From NCBI GenBank assembly GCA_000697335.1, contig JNEM01011393.1, positions 1-34,583 on the forward strand: 34,583 bases of DNA, written 5' to 3'. The stretch is from Conidiobolus incongruus B7586 (lineage: Eukaryota; Entomophthoromycota; Entomophthoromycetes; Entomophthorales; Conidiobolaceae). Below are positions 9,599 to 20,517 of the stretch, piece by piece. The position numbers were made by a program, and so were the translations under genes. The number at the start of each line of letters is the position of its first letter. Within the stretch, counting starts at the first letter, position 1. The notes beneath the pieces were generated by a model, which saw only the letters and a list, made by a program, of their open reading frames with translations, ran no database searches and was not told the origin of the DNA.

Positions 9599-10240
9599 TC
9601 ATGGTCTAATTGTAATAATGGGTCTCTTATCAAAGAGCTCCCTACGATCTCCTTGATAAAATTCTGGGAATTTAGGATATCCTGGAAGATTGCCAATTAA
9701 CAATTCAGGACCTGTGATACTTCCGTTGGGATTACCACCAGTGATATTGATATCTACGCAGTTGGAATAGTACTCACGATTGCCTACAGCATTGATCCAA
9801 GTCCAAACAAGCACTGCTTTGTCACTTGGAGCAGCTCCAGCGGGGATTTTGACTGGAAATTCAAGACCATCAAGGAAGCATCTCCTGATAACTGTGTTTA
9901 ATACAGCAACAGTTTTACCGTTGTCATAAGAGATACCAAATTGGCAATGGCCTCCGCCATGGATGTTTGAGGCAGCAACCTTTAGGAACTTAACGTTAAT
10001 TGTGGATCCGGCAGTGTAATTGGCTTGAGGTGGACCTTGAGGAGCGCCACGGCATGGATAAGGGTAGTCAAATCCGAACTCGCTACCTAAAGGAGCATTC
10101 AAGTCCCAGTCAACTTTACCAATTCGCTGGTAGTACTTGCTGTATTGGGATTTACGAGGAGAAGGGCTTCGAATCTCCATATGACCCAAAACGACAGTGA
10201 CCAAAGCTACAATTTGAAAAATATGGTTAATTAATTTCAT
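9599..10240 (-). CDS. Secreted AA11-like lytic polysaccharide monooxygenase, copy D
   Basis: A 213-residue protein when started at the ATG at 10240, which puts His20 straight after the leader as in copies A and B. An upstream in-frame ATG at 10267 would add nine residues and spoil that register. Key motifs are HMEIRSPSPRKSQ, PCRG, NIHGGGHCQ (closest of the four to the AA11 HGGGSCQ motif) and GNREYYSNC. It is the most divergent copy: its leader (MKLINHIFQIVALVTVVLG) and many codons differ. Its last third has exchanged sequence with pseudogene C. It is intact and probably active on chitin or a related polymer, by family inference. Confidence 0.85.
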   Translation of the reverse strand: MKLINHIFQIVALVTVVLGHMEIRSPSPRKSQYSKYYQRIGKVDWDLNAPLGSEFGFDYPYPCRGAPQGPPQANYTAGSTINVKFLKVAASNIHGGGHCQFGISYDNGKTVAVLNTVIRRCFLDGLEFPVKIPAGAAPSDKAVLVWTWINAVGNREYYSNCVDINITGGNPNGSITGPELLIGNLPGYPKFPEFYQGDRRELFDKRPIITIRP

Positions 10241-10284
10241 GGTTATAAAATTGATTAATTTCTGCATGAAACAAGATCAACGAT

Positions 10285-10299
10285 AGCATTAATATATAC
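10285..10299 (-). promoter_or_regulatory. TATA-like element of copy D
   Basis: GTATATATTAATGCT on the minus strand, 45-59 bp before the start codon. It keeps the trailing GCT of the element in copies A and B. Confidence 0.4.
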
Positions 10300-12508
10300 T
10301 TCCACGTTACATTATTCATGTATGATGGCTAATTCCACTCATCTATACAACTTGTTCAACACCATTTAGAACAATTCGTTAATATTGGTTTATATGATTA
10401 TTTAACTTATTTAGTATTATAAGTCTGGATTCAATAGGTCTTAATTTATTTTGATATATTTAAGCTACAATAAAAATTGAATATAATTAGCGAAAATTAA
10501 TAATTCGATTAAAAAACTATCTGATAATTATCAAATAGATTTAGTTTATCAATATAATAATTTTTGTAATATAACTTTGTTTATTATTTTTGATTTATTC
10601 TGCCATATAATTATTACAAAGATATTCGATTATTATAATCTAAGTTATACATTATTCCTAGTTTAATATCAAATTTATTATCTTCATTGATGCAATATAT
10701 GATTGTCAATTTTGAAAAAATTAAAATCGTTCATTTTTAAGAATATATTATCCATTTCTAGTTCTTCCTCCGATATCTACCCATCATAATATAATAATAT
10801 ATAGTTTTTTAATTTAATTGGCTAAATAATAAAAAAATACAAAAATTTATTGCACAACGAAATACAAGTCGGACATGTAAATCTGAATATTATGTGATTG
10901 TACAAAAGCTTTCAAATATAACTTAATTTTATTTCTTTATTTATGAATATTTTAATCAAAAGTAACTTATTTTTTTATTATTGATAATAATACCTATATG
11001 GTGTTTTATTAATACATAACAGTTTTTAGAATAATTTAAAGTTATGTCTATTTCAAAAAAATGGAATATGTAAGATAACCAGTTTGAGATAATCAGTAAT
11101 CCACTTTTGTGTACAAAAATAAGCTCATGGCAAGACACAATTATCTAACTCGTATACATATCCAAACGAGAACTAAAAGCTGAAAGTAGATAAAAATATT
11201 TTTAAAGTATATTATCCAAATTTAAAATGCGATTAAAAATTCTATATATGTATATATTAGACTAATAACATTCATAAAAAATTGTATATAATTTCACTAT
11301 TAAAATATTCACCATTGTAAAATTCTTAAATTCTATTAATCCATTATAATATAATAAGACAGAATTAATAAATTGAAGAGCCGAATTTTTGAATATTGCA
11401 AAATCATTATATATAATTCAATAATCAAACTAATAGATATGAAATTAATAAATAGTCAAAATAATTTTTCAAAGATATATTCACATTATTTATAATAAAT
11501 TTAAATATTCTTATTTTTTTTACAAATTTAAAATTTTTATCAAGTAATAGACAAACTGTGTTTTAATTTATTTCAATAAACTTCAATACATTTTTATATA
11601 TAATATTAAATAATATATAAATGTAATTATTATTCTTAAAAAAATTGTATATAAAAATATATTGATTTCATTGAAAATTGATAATTATACTGCATTTAAT
11701 AATAATATGAACTCAAAAATTTAATTTACATATTCTAGAATTCAAACAAAATTTCAAAATCCATTTAAATAATATGAACCATAATTTAATACAAAATATT
11801 ATATCAAGAATTTAATCTAATTTTTAAATATTGATATCAAATTAATATGTTGACCCAAATGAATAATATAAATGAAATTTATGTCTTATAAATTTGAATT
11901 ATTAAAAATTTGATATATCAACATCCGTAAAGTCAGGCAATTTGAGTTTTCTTTCTAAATATAGGTTCAAAACAAATTTAGTTGATTTTCAATTAATATT
12001 AATAATATGATTTGTATTATTTTCAATTTATTAATTATGTAACCATTCCATGGTTGTACATCCTTTTCCTAGAGCTTTTATTGATTTTAATATATTCTCT
12101 TGATAATTTTAAAATTCGCTTTACTCAAAATTTAAAATTTCATATTGGCTGTATGATTGAAAAAATTTTAATTAATTTATAAATTATTTTGGAAATAATT
12201 TAAAATATTTTATATAAACATATAATATTGATTGAATAATTAAATGTGCAAAATTTAGACTTTTAAATGTTGAAAAAACTTTTAATATGTTAATTGAGAA
12301 AAAAAAAATAAAAATATATATAATTGAAATGAGTTATTATCAATGTTATATAACTTGTAATTCTTGTGAATTAATTTAAATATTTATAAAAAACAATTAG
12401 TAACTAAAATTGAATCAATATTGAAAATTTAATTATATAACTTTGTAATATGAATAATACTTAAAAAATTGCTGTTAGAATAAAAAAAATATTAAATGGA
12501 GAGAATGA
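10300..12508. other. Long intergenic region, no gene supported
   Basis: 2.2 kb of AT-rich DNA. A short open frame at 10956-11138 (minus) lacks a leader, motifs or coding composition. Slightly less AT-rich patches at 10840-10920, 11930-11990 and 12030-12110 may be decayed sequence, but nothing could be identified. Confidence 0.55.
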
Positions 12509-14176
12509 TTAGTCTACTTGGATTTGATCCACCTCCCTCTTTGCATCCTCCCAAGCCTCCAGGTTTTTCTTGCACCAATTAATGTGAAGTCTGGCAAAAT
12601 TGCCCAAAATTTCGTGGAAGTCCTCAAGTTTTTGGGTTTGGAACCGATCCAGATCTTGTTGAATAGCTGTGCTGAGCTCTTTGAGGTCGAGAGTGGATTG
12701 TTCCAGTTGTTCTTCAAGGTGAATGATGGTTTCTTTGGTTTTCGAGATGTTATTGCGGCGTGTGATCTCAGGATTCACGTCGATGAGACCTTGGATCGTG
12801 TGACCAATGATATTGAGAATGTTGGTACTGCGCTTGGGTGTGGGCATGCTAGGTGCTGTAGATGGGCTTGTTTCGTCTGCCGACGATCCGCGCCTGGACT
12901 GCTGTTTGGGGGAGGGTGTTTGATTTTCGAATACTTCGGCATTGGGCACAAGATCTTGGGAATTGGGGTTGGCTGCAAGTTCTTCTTCATTGTATACGGA
13001 TTCGTCGTCAGAGTAGGGATCTCTGCTTTCGGTTTCCTTTTGGAGCGCTGCAGCAATTTTCTTACTTTCTTCCTCTTGAGCTTCGAGATCTATGAGATAT
13101 GCACGCTTACTTTCAAGCGAGTCAGCTGTATATTCGACTTGAAGGTGGTGCTGATGACGGAACTTGATTACTTTCTTAATGATATCGCCATATTTGACAT
13201 ATTCTTCAATGGGCTCAGCTACTTCACCACCAATAGCATTAACCATTTCTCCAGTGGCCAAGAATGTTTGATCGACAGCCTTACCAACAGTTTCAATGGC
13301 TGTAGCCAACTGATCATTCTCAGTCAAACTAAAACCGTTGTAGGTAGCGCCAAGTTCAGCGCAGTCCAGCGACAAGTCGTTGGCCTTCTTCATTAATCTG
13401 ACAATGGACTTGGAAATAGGACCGCTAATAACATTCGAAAATTTGTTAGTAAACTGCTCAGCTTCGACAAATTTGGGGTCAGGTTTTTTCAAACTGGCAA
13501 GTGCTCCAGGAGCTGTAGGGTTAGGTGAATTAGGATCGCCCTTAGCAGCAGCAGTCGCATGAAACTGAGGGTGTTTGGGCAATGTACTTAACGGAGGAGT
13601 ATTCAAAACTTCTTGCCAGTTGACCCCGTGCTCCAAAAATCGGTGGAAGATATGTTCCGCAGCTAAAATAGGATGACGCTTCACTCTATTTAAAAATGAT
13701 TGCAACATTCGTTTACGTTTTTCGATTATAATCAAATCATCTTTGGCCCTGTTCTGTTTGACGGCGTATTGAGCTAAAACCGTAATAATTAGTGTCAAAT
13801 TAGTATATATGAATAAATAAACCCTTACCAATAGTATGCTTCTCAGGAATAGGAGGCACTACTACAGTTGGATACAATTTCACCAAGGATTTTCTCAAAC
13901 TTTCAAACTCGGAATACCTCCTCCTCACTTCATAATTCTAAACATCTTTTAATATTGTTACTAATATAGAAATTAAAATAAAATTACGTCGAATTGAATG
14001 AGATAAGCAATAAAAGAGTGACCACCCTCCGAGACTTTCTCTGCGTTGGTAATACTGAATTGTAAGTCGTTGGAGCGTACTACTTGACTTAAGTTGCAAC
14101 AAATGGGTCTAGCGTCATTAAAATTATTACTGGGGGTAAATTCGTTTGATGTAGAAAAATTATAAATATCTGTCAT
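12509..14176 (-). CDS. SNX41/ATG20: Sorting nexin, Snx41/Atg20-like (PX-BAR)
   Basis: A 520-residue endosomal coat protein of the yeast Snx41/Atg20 type, which binds PI3P membranes and supports retrieval from endosomes and selective autophagy. Exons (minus): 14176-13988, 13937-13829, 13773-12509. The introns are 50 and 55 nt and the joined frame closes exactly. The PX domain spans about 30-160 with RRRYSEF (68-74), PPIPEK (91-96) and [14 protein letters not shown] matching the fungal family closely. The BAR-type C-terminal half is about 200-520, interrupted by an acidic, Ser/Pro-rich insertion at about 348-415. It is somewhat shorter than many fungal homologues. Whether it is strictly Snx41 or Atg20 cannot be decided here. 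It is divergent from the TVP38-like gene across a 1-kb spacer. Confidence 0.9.
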
Positions 14177-15191
14177 AGTATTTTTCTAATTATATATTTT
14201 ATTATATTATTTCTTTTGTTTTAAGTGCTATAATATAATATTGATAAGTTTAAAAAGCCCTATTAATAATTAATATTAATATTAAAAAGATAAAAAGTAA
14301 AGTCAAAAATGATGATTCAATCATTATCAAAAAGTTTAGAAAGTTTCAAATTTATTTTAATTGGTTTATTTGAAGAAATTGACAAGTCATTAAAATTATT
14401 TGAATTGTTTTAAATGAAATATTTCTCAAAAGTTTTTAAAAATATCATATAATTAAAGATATTAACATATATGGTTAAAAATAGTTAGATATCTGCAAAA
14501 TATATAGAGAATTAAAATTAATAAACTTTATCGATAGTTAAATATTAATTAATATGTTAATACTTAAAAATTCAAAGAAAAATTAATATTGGTAAGAATC
14601 TTACATATTTAAATATATTTTACAATAAATGAGATTATTCTGAACAAAACTTTATATTAATTAACACTACTTCTCTAATGACATTAACTATTAGATAGTA
14701 GTAGTTTATAATTTTAATAGTATTCTTTAGTTCTTTGTCAGATAATTCTTATTCAAAATATTTATATATAATATGGATTGAAAATTTAAAATATGATAAA
14801 TTTGAATAAAGTCGAATATTTTTTGGATATTTAGCAATTCTAAACGATTTATAGATTAGATTTTTGAATTATGCAAGTTAATGTTATCATATATCATCGA
14901 ATAATAGATATAAATAATTCAAAACTATGGTATTATTTTATATATTTTTCCAAAAAATCAATATTTTTACTCAAGAAAAATCTATACCAAATATGAAAAG
15001 TTTTAAATTGTGACTTATTCCGTCAATATTAATCCAAAAATCAAAATCTTTTCAATTTTCAACTTTTTTCTATTAGAAATTTCCTATTCTTTCAAATTTA
15101 ATAAAATTTAGTGTTTATAGTTTAACTATTACTTTGCCGATTGTTTATGCCAGATTTTTAAATATTGCTAACTTTATTTTTTTTGTGTAAA
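14177..15191. other. Divergent intergenic region
   Basis: The shared upstream region of the sorting-nexin gene (-) and TVP38-like gene (+). No further gene is seen and no distinct promoter motif could be singled out in the AT-rich background. Confidence 0.5.
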
Positions 15192-16084
15192 ATGAACTCT
15201 CAAATCACTTTAAATCGTCCTTTGGGTGAAAATATTATAAATACCAGAAGATCTAAAACTCTGTTGGAACAGTTGACCAATTGGCGAATTCTATTACTAA
15301 TAGCTCTATCAGCAGCTTCTCTCGTGGCTTTTAGTTTGGTCACTTTCTTCAAAGGTCCTGAATTAGTAAAATATTTAAATATTGCTAGAGATGAAATTTT
15401 GAAATATCCAAGATGGTAAAATATTATTTTTTAGAATTTTAAAATATTGACTTGGTTTAGGGGTGCTTTAGGACTAGTGTGCTTTTGTTTTTTAACTTGT
15501 TTTCCTCCTTTTACAGGCCACGGTTTTTGCGCTATGTTTACAGGGTACATCTTTGGTGTGGGTTATGGTTTTTTGATAATTTATCCTTCTACTGTATTGG
15601 GTATCATTGGGTGTTATTGGTTAGGAAGGTAATTCATATATTTGAATAATAATACAATTTTTATAAGGTTTTTAGGAAATTGTTCTATAAACAAGTCATC
15701 AAATTATTGTACCAATATCCTACTTTTAAAAAGTTAGACCGAAGAATTGAAAAAGACGGTATCAAACTTGTGATCCTACTTAGGTTGGGACCATATCCAT
15801 TCAGCTGGTTAAACCTCATGTTCAGCAGTATTTCGGTTCCTTTCTACCAATACTTTTGGGTTGTAGTCATAGTAAACATTCGAGTCTTACTCACTATTTA
15901 TATTGGGACTACTTTAGACTCTCTTCTGGATATGTTCCACTCCGGAATTCACGGCAATACCGCCCAAATCGTCGGATTTTGCGTCAGTATGACTTTCTTA
16001 GCCATTAGTAGTATTTACACTTTTTACTACTTTAGGAAGACTGTTAATGATAAGAATTTGGATGAGCCCACTAATGATGTATAG
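15192..16084 (+). CDS. TVP38: TVP38/TMEM64 family membrane protein (VTT domain)
   Basis: A 266-residue polytopic membrane protein of the SNARE-associated Golgi/VTT family, found in the late Golgi and related to scramblase-type DedA proteins. Exons: 15192-15415, 15461-15628, 15676-16084. The introns are 45 and 47 nt and the frame closes. A hydrophobic segment at about 41-62 precedes the VTT region (about 80-225). This contains GYIFGVGYGF (103-112), the re-entrant GIIGCYWLGR segment, and LLRLGPYPFSWLN (165-177), the family's R-hydrophobic-P-FN-type motif. Further membrane segments lie near 185-250. The ATG at 15192 is preferred to the in-frame one at 15165, which would add a Phe-rich stretch encoded by a T-rich run. 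ASCC2-like gene follows 326 bp downstream on the same strand. Confidence 0.88.
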
Positions 16085-16409
16085 TGGAGTTTAAAAATTA
16101 ATAGGGTTTTTTATATTTTATTTTGTAGATATTTTGTATTTATAATAAATCGGAGATGTTTGAATCGAGTAAATTATCATTTTAGTCAATTTGAATATCT
16201 TACTATTTTCTTAATATAGTAATTGTCTCGAAAGATGGAAAATTTCCCAATTTAGTGCCTAAGAAAATCTAAACTCCAAATTTGGCATACCCATAAATTT
16301 TCAAACAAATGTTAAAATATAAATTATGATCGAATTCCAATTCACCTAATACACTTCAATAAATAGTCATAATAATCTTTAGTATTAATCATATTTACTT
16401 TTTAACAGA
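16085..16409. other. Intergenic spacer
   Basis: 325 bp holding the 3' end of the TVP38-like gene and the start region of the CUE-domain gene. Nothing else is seen. Confidence 0.6.
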
Positions 16410-17710
16410 ATGGATTTAGAAAATATAACAAATTATGAAAAACTTTTAGAACAAAAATTACGATTAGACGATAGAAATTTCACGTTAGAATTAAATAAAT
16501 CCCAAGGATATGTAGACATATTAGAATATTTATTTAATCTACCGATTGCTACATTTCCAACTGAAGATAACAATAACCAACCCCTGAAAAACTGTATGAA
16601 ACTGGGTTTTTTATGGATGACTAGATGGAGTTTGTTACCTTTGGATTGTATGGTATTAAAACCGCCAACTCCCACACTATTAATCAGTTTTGCCAATACT
16701 TTCCTACCCGGAAATTTAGACTCCTTGAGTAATACTTTCGAAAAATTTTTGGACAAGTACCCCAACCTGCCGCTCGAATTCAACGATTATGGCCTCGAAT
16801 TGAGTGACTATATTTGGCGACTTGTCAAAAAGGTGGAAAAGAGTAACTCCTTCAGGAATTTGGAACAAATTGGGGATCTTTTAAACGAGTTTGCCAATCA
16901 ATTGAGTATCACCATGACCAATTTGAAATTGGTCAGTGATCCTTTGTTCTATGAATTCGGTTTGAACCAGGAGGAGTTGTTGGAGAGTGTTCTACACTTT
17001 TATGAGATATTGACGAAATTAATCACCAAAGACATTTTGAAAGATGTGACGGTTAGAAATAAGACGAAGATTTTGAAGCTGATTCATACAATTGTAGATT
17101 TCAAATACTTCCAGCCCATTCTGAATAACACGACATCCGATCCCAAACAACTTGCAGGGGATTTGAATGCGATAGTGATGGGATGGATGGATCAGTTCCC
17201 AGTGAATTTAAATACATATATCGGTACAGATGCTGCTATCTTTTCCGATATGGAATTTAACTTTGGTTGGAGTGGTAAATTTCAGAAAATTCAGGATACG
17301 ATATTCAATGGGTAAGGTGAACATATTATTTTTCAGATGCTTGTATTAATCAAATTATTAGATATGACTCTAAATCAGAATATATTATTCAATCTCTCAA
17401 ACAATATCTCGATTCCGCATATCAACCTTACAACGGTCACGTCACCCCTACAGGATCTCTACTCGACAGGGCTGCTACACCAAATTTACAGCCTAGTACA
17501 TTAGAATCTCAGGACGACTTACTGACAGCCGAGCAAGAGTCCCTAATTTCGCAAGTTCGCGACTTATTTCCTGAGCTTGGCGAAGGTTATATCCAAGTAT
17601 GTTTACGAGAATTCCATTACGACGTAGAGTTGACTATTATGAATATTTTGGAGAGTAATTTGCCTGATCATATCCTGCAATTGGACAAAGGGATGAGCAG
17701 GATTAAGTAA
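16410..17710 (+). CDS. ASCC2: ASCC2/Cue3-like CUE-domain protein
   Basis: A 416-residue protein resembling ASCC2 (yeast Cue3/Rqt3), the ubiquitin-binding subunit of the complex that splits collided ribosomes. Exons: 16410-17311 and 17362-17710; the intron is 50 nt. An earlier in-intron AG would give an immediate stop, so the later acceptor was chosen. The N-terminal 300 residues are helical, with MTRWSLLPLD and LLSTF/LISFANTF-like stretches typical of the family. The CUE domain is at 360-403, with LFPELGEGYI and the dileucine-like MNILESNLP, close to the ISQV-DL-PDLGEGFI pattern of ASCC2. It is compact compared with animal ASCC2 (over 700 residues) because almost nothing follows the CUE domain. 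It was probably functional, since the frame is intact. Confidence 0.85.
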
Positions 17711-18649
17711 AAAGGTTATTTATTTATTGTCGATACATTTGTTAAGTTTGGAAGGGCTTTTATGAATAATATTAGGTGTAATATAACTAACATTGTAATA
17801 AATTGTCTTCTTTACAGATATTTTTTTTCCATATTTTTCGTTGAAAAATTGATTGAAAGATGTCTAGATGAACCACACATGATTAAAAAATATACAATAA
17901 TATACTATATTAATTTTTATAAAAATATATTAATATCAATTCAATTATAATTGATATTATTTTGATAAAAAGTAAATTTATAAATTAATACCATAAATTG
18001 AAAATAGTGGCAAAGATCAATCAAAATTAATATATACATTATAATTAAATTTTTTTAAAATTAATCATTAGAATAGTTAAACAAAATCTTTTTATTAATA
18101 AATCTATAATATTCCAATTAAAAATGTTAAACTTCGAATAAATACTCAATCTATTTAAATATTATTTTTCAAATTTACATCATTTTAATAAAATAGTTAA
18201 ACAGTTATATTGTATTTAAACTTTTAATCAACATTTACTTTTGACTATATAATAATAATGATAATAATAATTTAGTATTTAATATTTTTTTTAAGTTCAA
18301 TAATTAGAATTCATACTTTTTTTGAACATTATCTAATATAATCATAATGAAATCATTAAAAATTAAATCATTATGAATTTGCATTTCAATTGTCACTCAT
18401 AAAATCAACATTTCAATAGTTATATACATAAATCTATAAATCTATAAATATATTTTCGATTTCAAAAACGCTTAAAATAATTAAAAGCATATCTAATAGT
18501 TGTTATTATAGATTAATCCACAAACTAATAGCTTTCATACATGTAATTCTAAATTAATGTATCTAGATTCCCTATTTCAATTGTCCAATTACAAAATTTA
18601 AAAAAATTGGTTTATTATATTAGAGAACAATAAATAAAATACATTTAAC
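17711..18649. other. Convergent intergenic region
   Basis: The 3' flanks of the CUE-domain gene (+) and the twin-CX9C gene (-). A 62-codon open frame at 17762-17950 has AT-driven composition and no motif, so it is not called. Confidence 0.55.
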
Positions 18650-19002
18650 TTATTGCAAAAAAGATTTTCTAGCCTTATCTGAACATTCGGACAACTTTTG
18701 TAATTCTGGCATACAGGTTTGGGGATTGTCAACGTTCTTGTTGATACAATCTTCGTACTTATTAATAATGTCGAAGCATTCTGTCTTGATATGTTTGAGG
18801 ATGGGGACACTAAATTGAAGGGTTAATGAATATAATAATGTGATTCTATAGGTGATTACTTATTTTCAGCACAAACCGTGACAGCTTGTCTCTGAGCTTG
18901 ACATTTTGAGGGGTAGTCAGCTTGATACTTCTCAACACATTCGCCCAAGGCTTTAAGTTGTTCGGCGCATTGCTTTTGTACCTGTTGGAAAGTATCGTCC
19001 AT
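18650..19002 (-). CDS. CHCHD5: CHCHD5/Mix14-like double twin-CX9C protein
   Basis: A 100-residue protein with two CHCH motifs, each with paired CX9C: Cys12/Cys22, Cys34/Cys44, Cys59/Cys69 and Cys80/Cys90. That is the arrangement of human CHCHD5 and yeast Mix14 (Mic14). Such proteins are imported into the mitochondrial intermembrane space and oxidised by Mia40. Exons (minus): 19002-18860 and 18809-18650, with a 50-nt intron between the two CHCH units; the frame closes on TAA. There is no targeting peptide, as expected for Mia40 substrates. The function beyond intermembrane-space residence is not known for the family. Confidence 0.9.
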
Positions 19003-19641
19003 TTTAAATTATTTTATATTAAAAAATTATCGTTTCAAATTCATCAACTTGATGAGAATTTATAAATTTTTAATTAGGTAAATTATGAGATTATGGGATT
19101 ATTTTTGTAAAATGATTAATTGATATTTGTGACAATATCTTATATATTATTTGTTTTTTCTAATATCAAATCAAAATTATTAAATAATTAAAAATCAATA
19201 CCTGAACAAGTTATTAACACGATATTTTTATTATTAGCAATAAAACTTAAACTAACTATTTTCGAATATAAAACAATAGTCAAAATTCTTTTCATAGGCT
19301 AACATGCCAATTTTAATAGATGTGCTAGTTAAAAATTTGTTTTAAAATGGGAATTCAATAAACTAAATAATATGAAGAAAATCAATGTACAAAGTTAAAG
19401 TTTTTGACGCAAAGAAACAGCTGAAAAAAATCTAACTAGTATAGAAATTCATTTAAATAATTGCATATATTAAATATAACAACTCAATATTTGGTAGAAA
19501 TTGAGGTGTTAATTGAAACTGATGGATCATTTAACTGTCAACATATTCCGAAATATGAAAGTTATTAAAATTTATGCATATTATGAAATATAATAAGATA
19601 GAAGGTCACATGTGTTTATATATATGCATATTTTCAAATAT
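19003..19641. other. Intergenic spacer
   Basis: Lies between two same-strand genes. It holds the 3' end of the coiled-coil gene and the upstream region of the CHCHD5-like gene. Nothing else is recognised. Confidence 0.6.
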
Positions 19642-20517
19642 TCAATGCGGACCTGGGGAAGATTTGAAATAGCGCGTACTTTCTGATTCATTTGATTTCG
19701 TTTTGATATTGGAAATGTAGCCAAGTTGTGCAGGTAGATTGAGATCTCTATGAATAGTCAAAGTATTAGATTAATCAAAGATTATACAATTAATAAGAAA
19801 TTACTTTAAACAATCGAAATCTTCTTCGAAGTGGTATTCAATTTTACTTAATCCAAGTTTCACTCTAAGTTCGTTAACTTCACCTAACCAATATGTTTAA
19901 TAAAATAACTGATGATTTTTATATTTTAATAGTTACTAGTTAATTTTTCTAAACCTTGAGTTCTCAACTCTTCCATATTCTGTATAAACTGTTTACAATT
20001 TTCTATTAAATTAGACTCTAGTTGTTCAACCTGAACCCAATTGAAATTAGCGATTTAATATTTGTAATAAAATAATAGGGGTATTACTGTTGTTATATCA
20101 TCCTGAATCGATTTTAAATCTTCCAAAACACTTCTCTTCTCCTCCATCAAATTCTCTTTCTCCCTCTGTACTTCACTTAATAACTGCTGCTGGCGTATCA
20201 GGTGTAAAACTGTAGTTTGGACAACTTCTCGTGTTTGATTCATCTGAAGTACTCTATCTCTATTAAAACAATTAATAACTTGTTGAAATTTTAAAGATTT
20301 GGTAGTTACTCGAGTAATTTTAACTGGTCCAACTGTTCCAATTGACCAGGTGTAATAGGTGCTATATTATCTTCCGAAATTCTATTTCAGGATTAATTTA
20401 ATGTCTAAAACTTTTTCTCTAAATTTACTTTTTATCTTCAAAATTATCCATTTCCCTAGGGGAACGAGCAAGTTCGGCATCGGTTCCAAAATTTTCAATC
20501 TCGTTATCTTGTTTCAT
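19642..20517 (-). CDS. Six-exon coiled-coil protein, function unknown
   Basis: A 203-residue protein I do not recognise. Exons (minus): 20517-20429, 20381-20310, 20259-20088, 20030-19937, 19883-19805, 19747-19642. The five introns are 47-57 nt, all GT-AG, and every junction keeps frame. After an acidic N-terminus with SPREMD and ITPGQLEQLDQLKLLE, residues about 40-160 are a long heptad-rich coiled coil (LLSEVQREKENLMEEKRSVL, ELRVKLGLSKIEY). The tail is YFKSSPGPH. A small coiled-coil subunit of a kinetochore, spindle or membrane-tether complex would fit the shape, but nothing decides this. The many introns in a short gene and the regular frame support a real gene. Confidence 0.72.

Noticed and set aside
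10956-11138. A 60-codon minus-strand open frame in the long spacer
   Set aside because: No leader, motif or coding-like composition; expected by chance in AT-rich DNA of this length.
11918-11990. A minus-strand stretch reading YLERKLKLPDF, recalling the LERRL-SPNIQFP region of the secreted family
   Set aside because: No PNIQFP core, no leader and no open frame upstream. The match rests on a few residues and was judged chance.
12518-13396. A 292-codon open frame on the plus strand, opposite the sorting-nexin gene
   Set aside because: It is the exact antisense of a clearly conserved PX-BAR coding exon, has no start context or motif of its own, and its Phe/Cys-rich composition is what antisense of helical acidic coding sequence yields.
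17762-17950. A 62-codon plus-strand open frame after the CUE-domain gene
   Set aside because: Low-complexity Ile/Tyr/Asn composition typical of AT-rich noncoding DNA; probably 3' flank.
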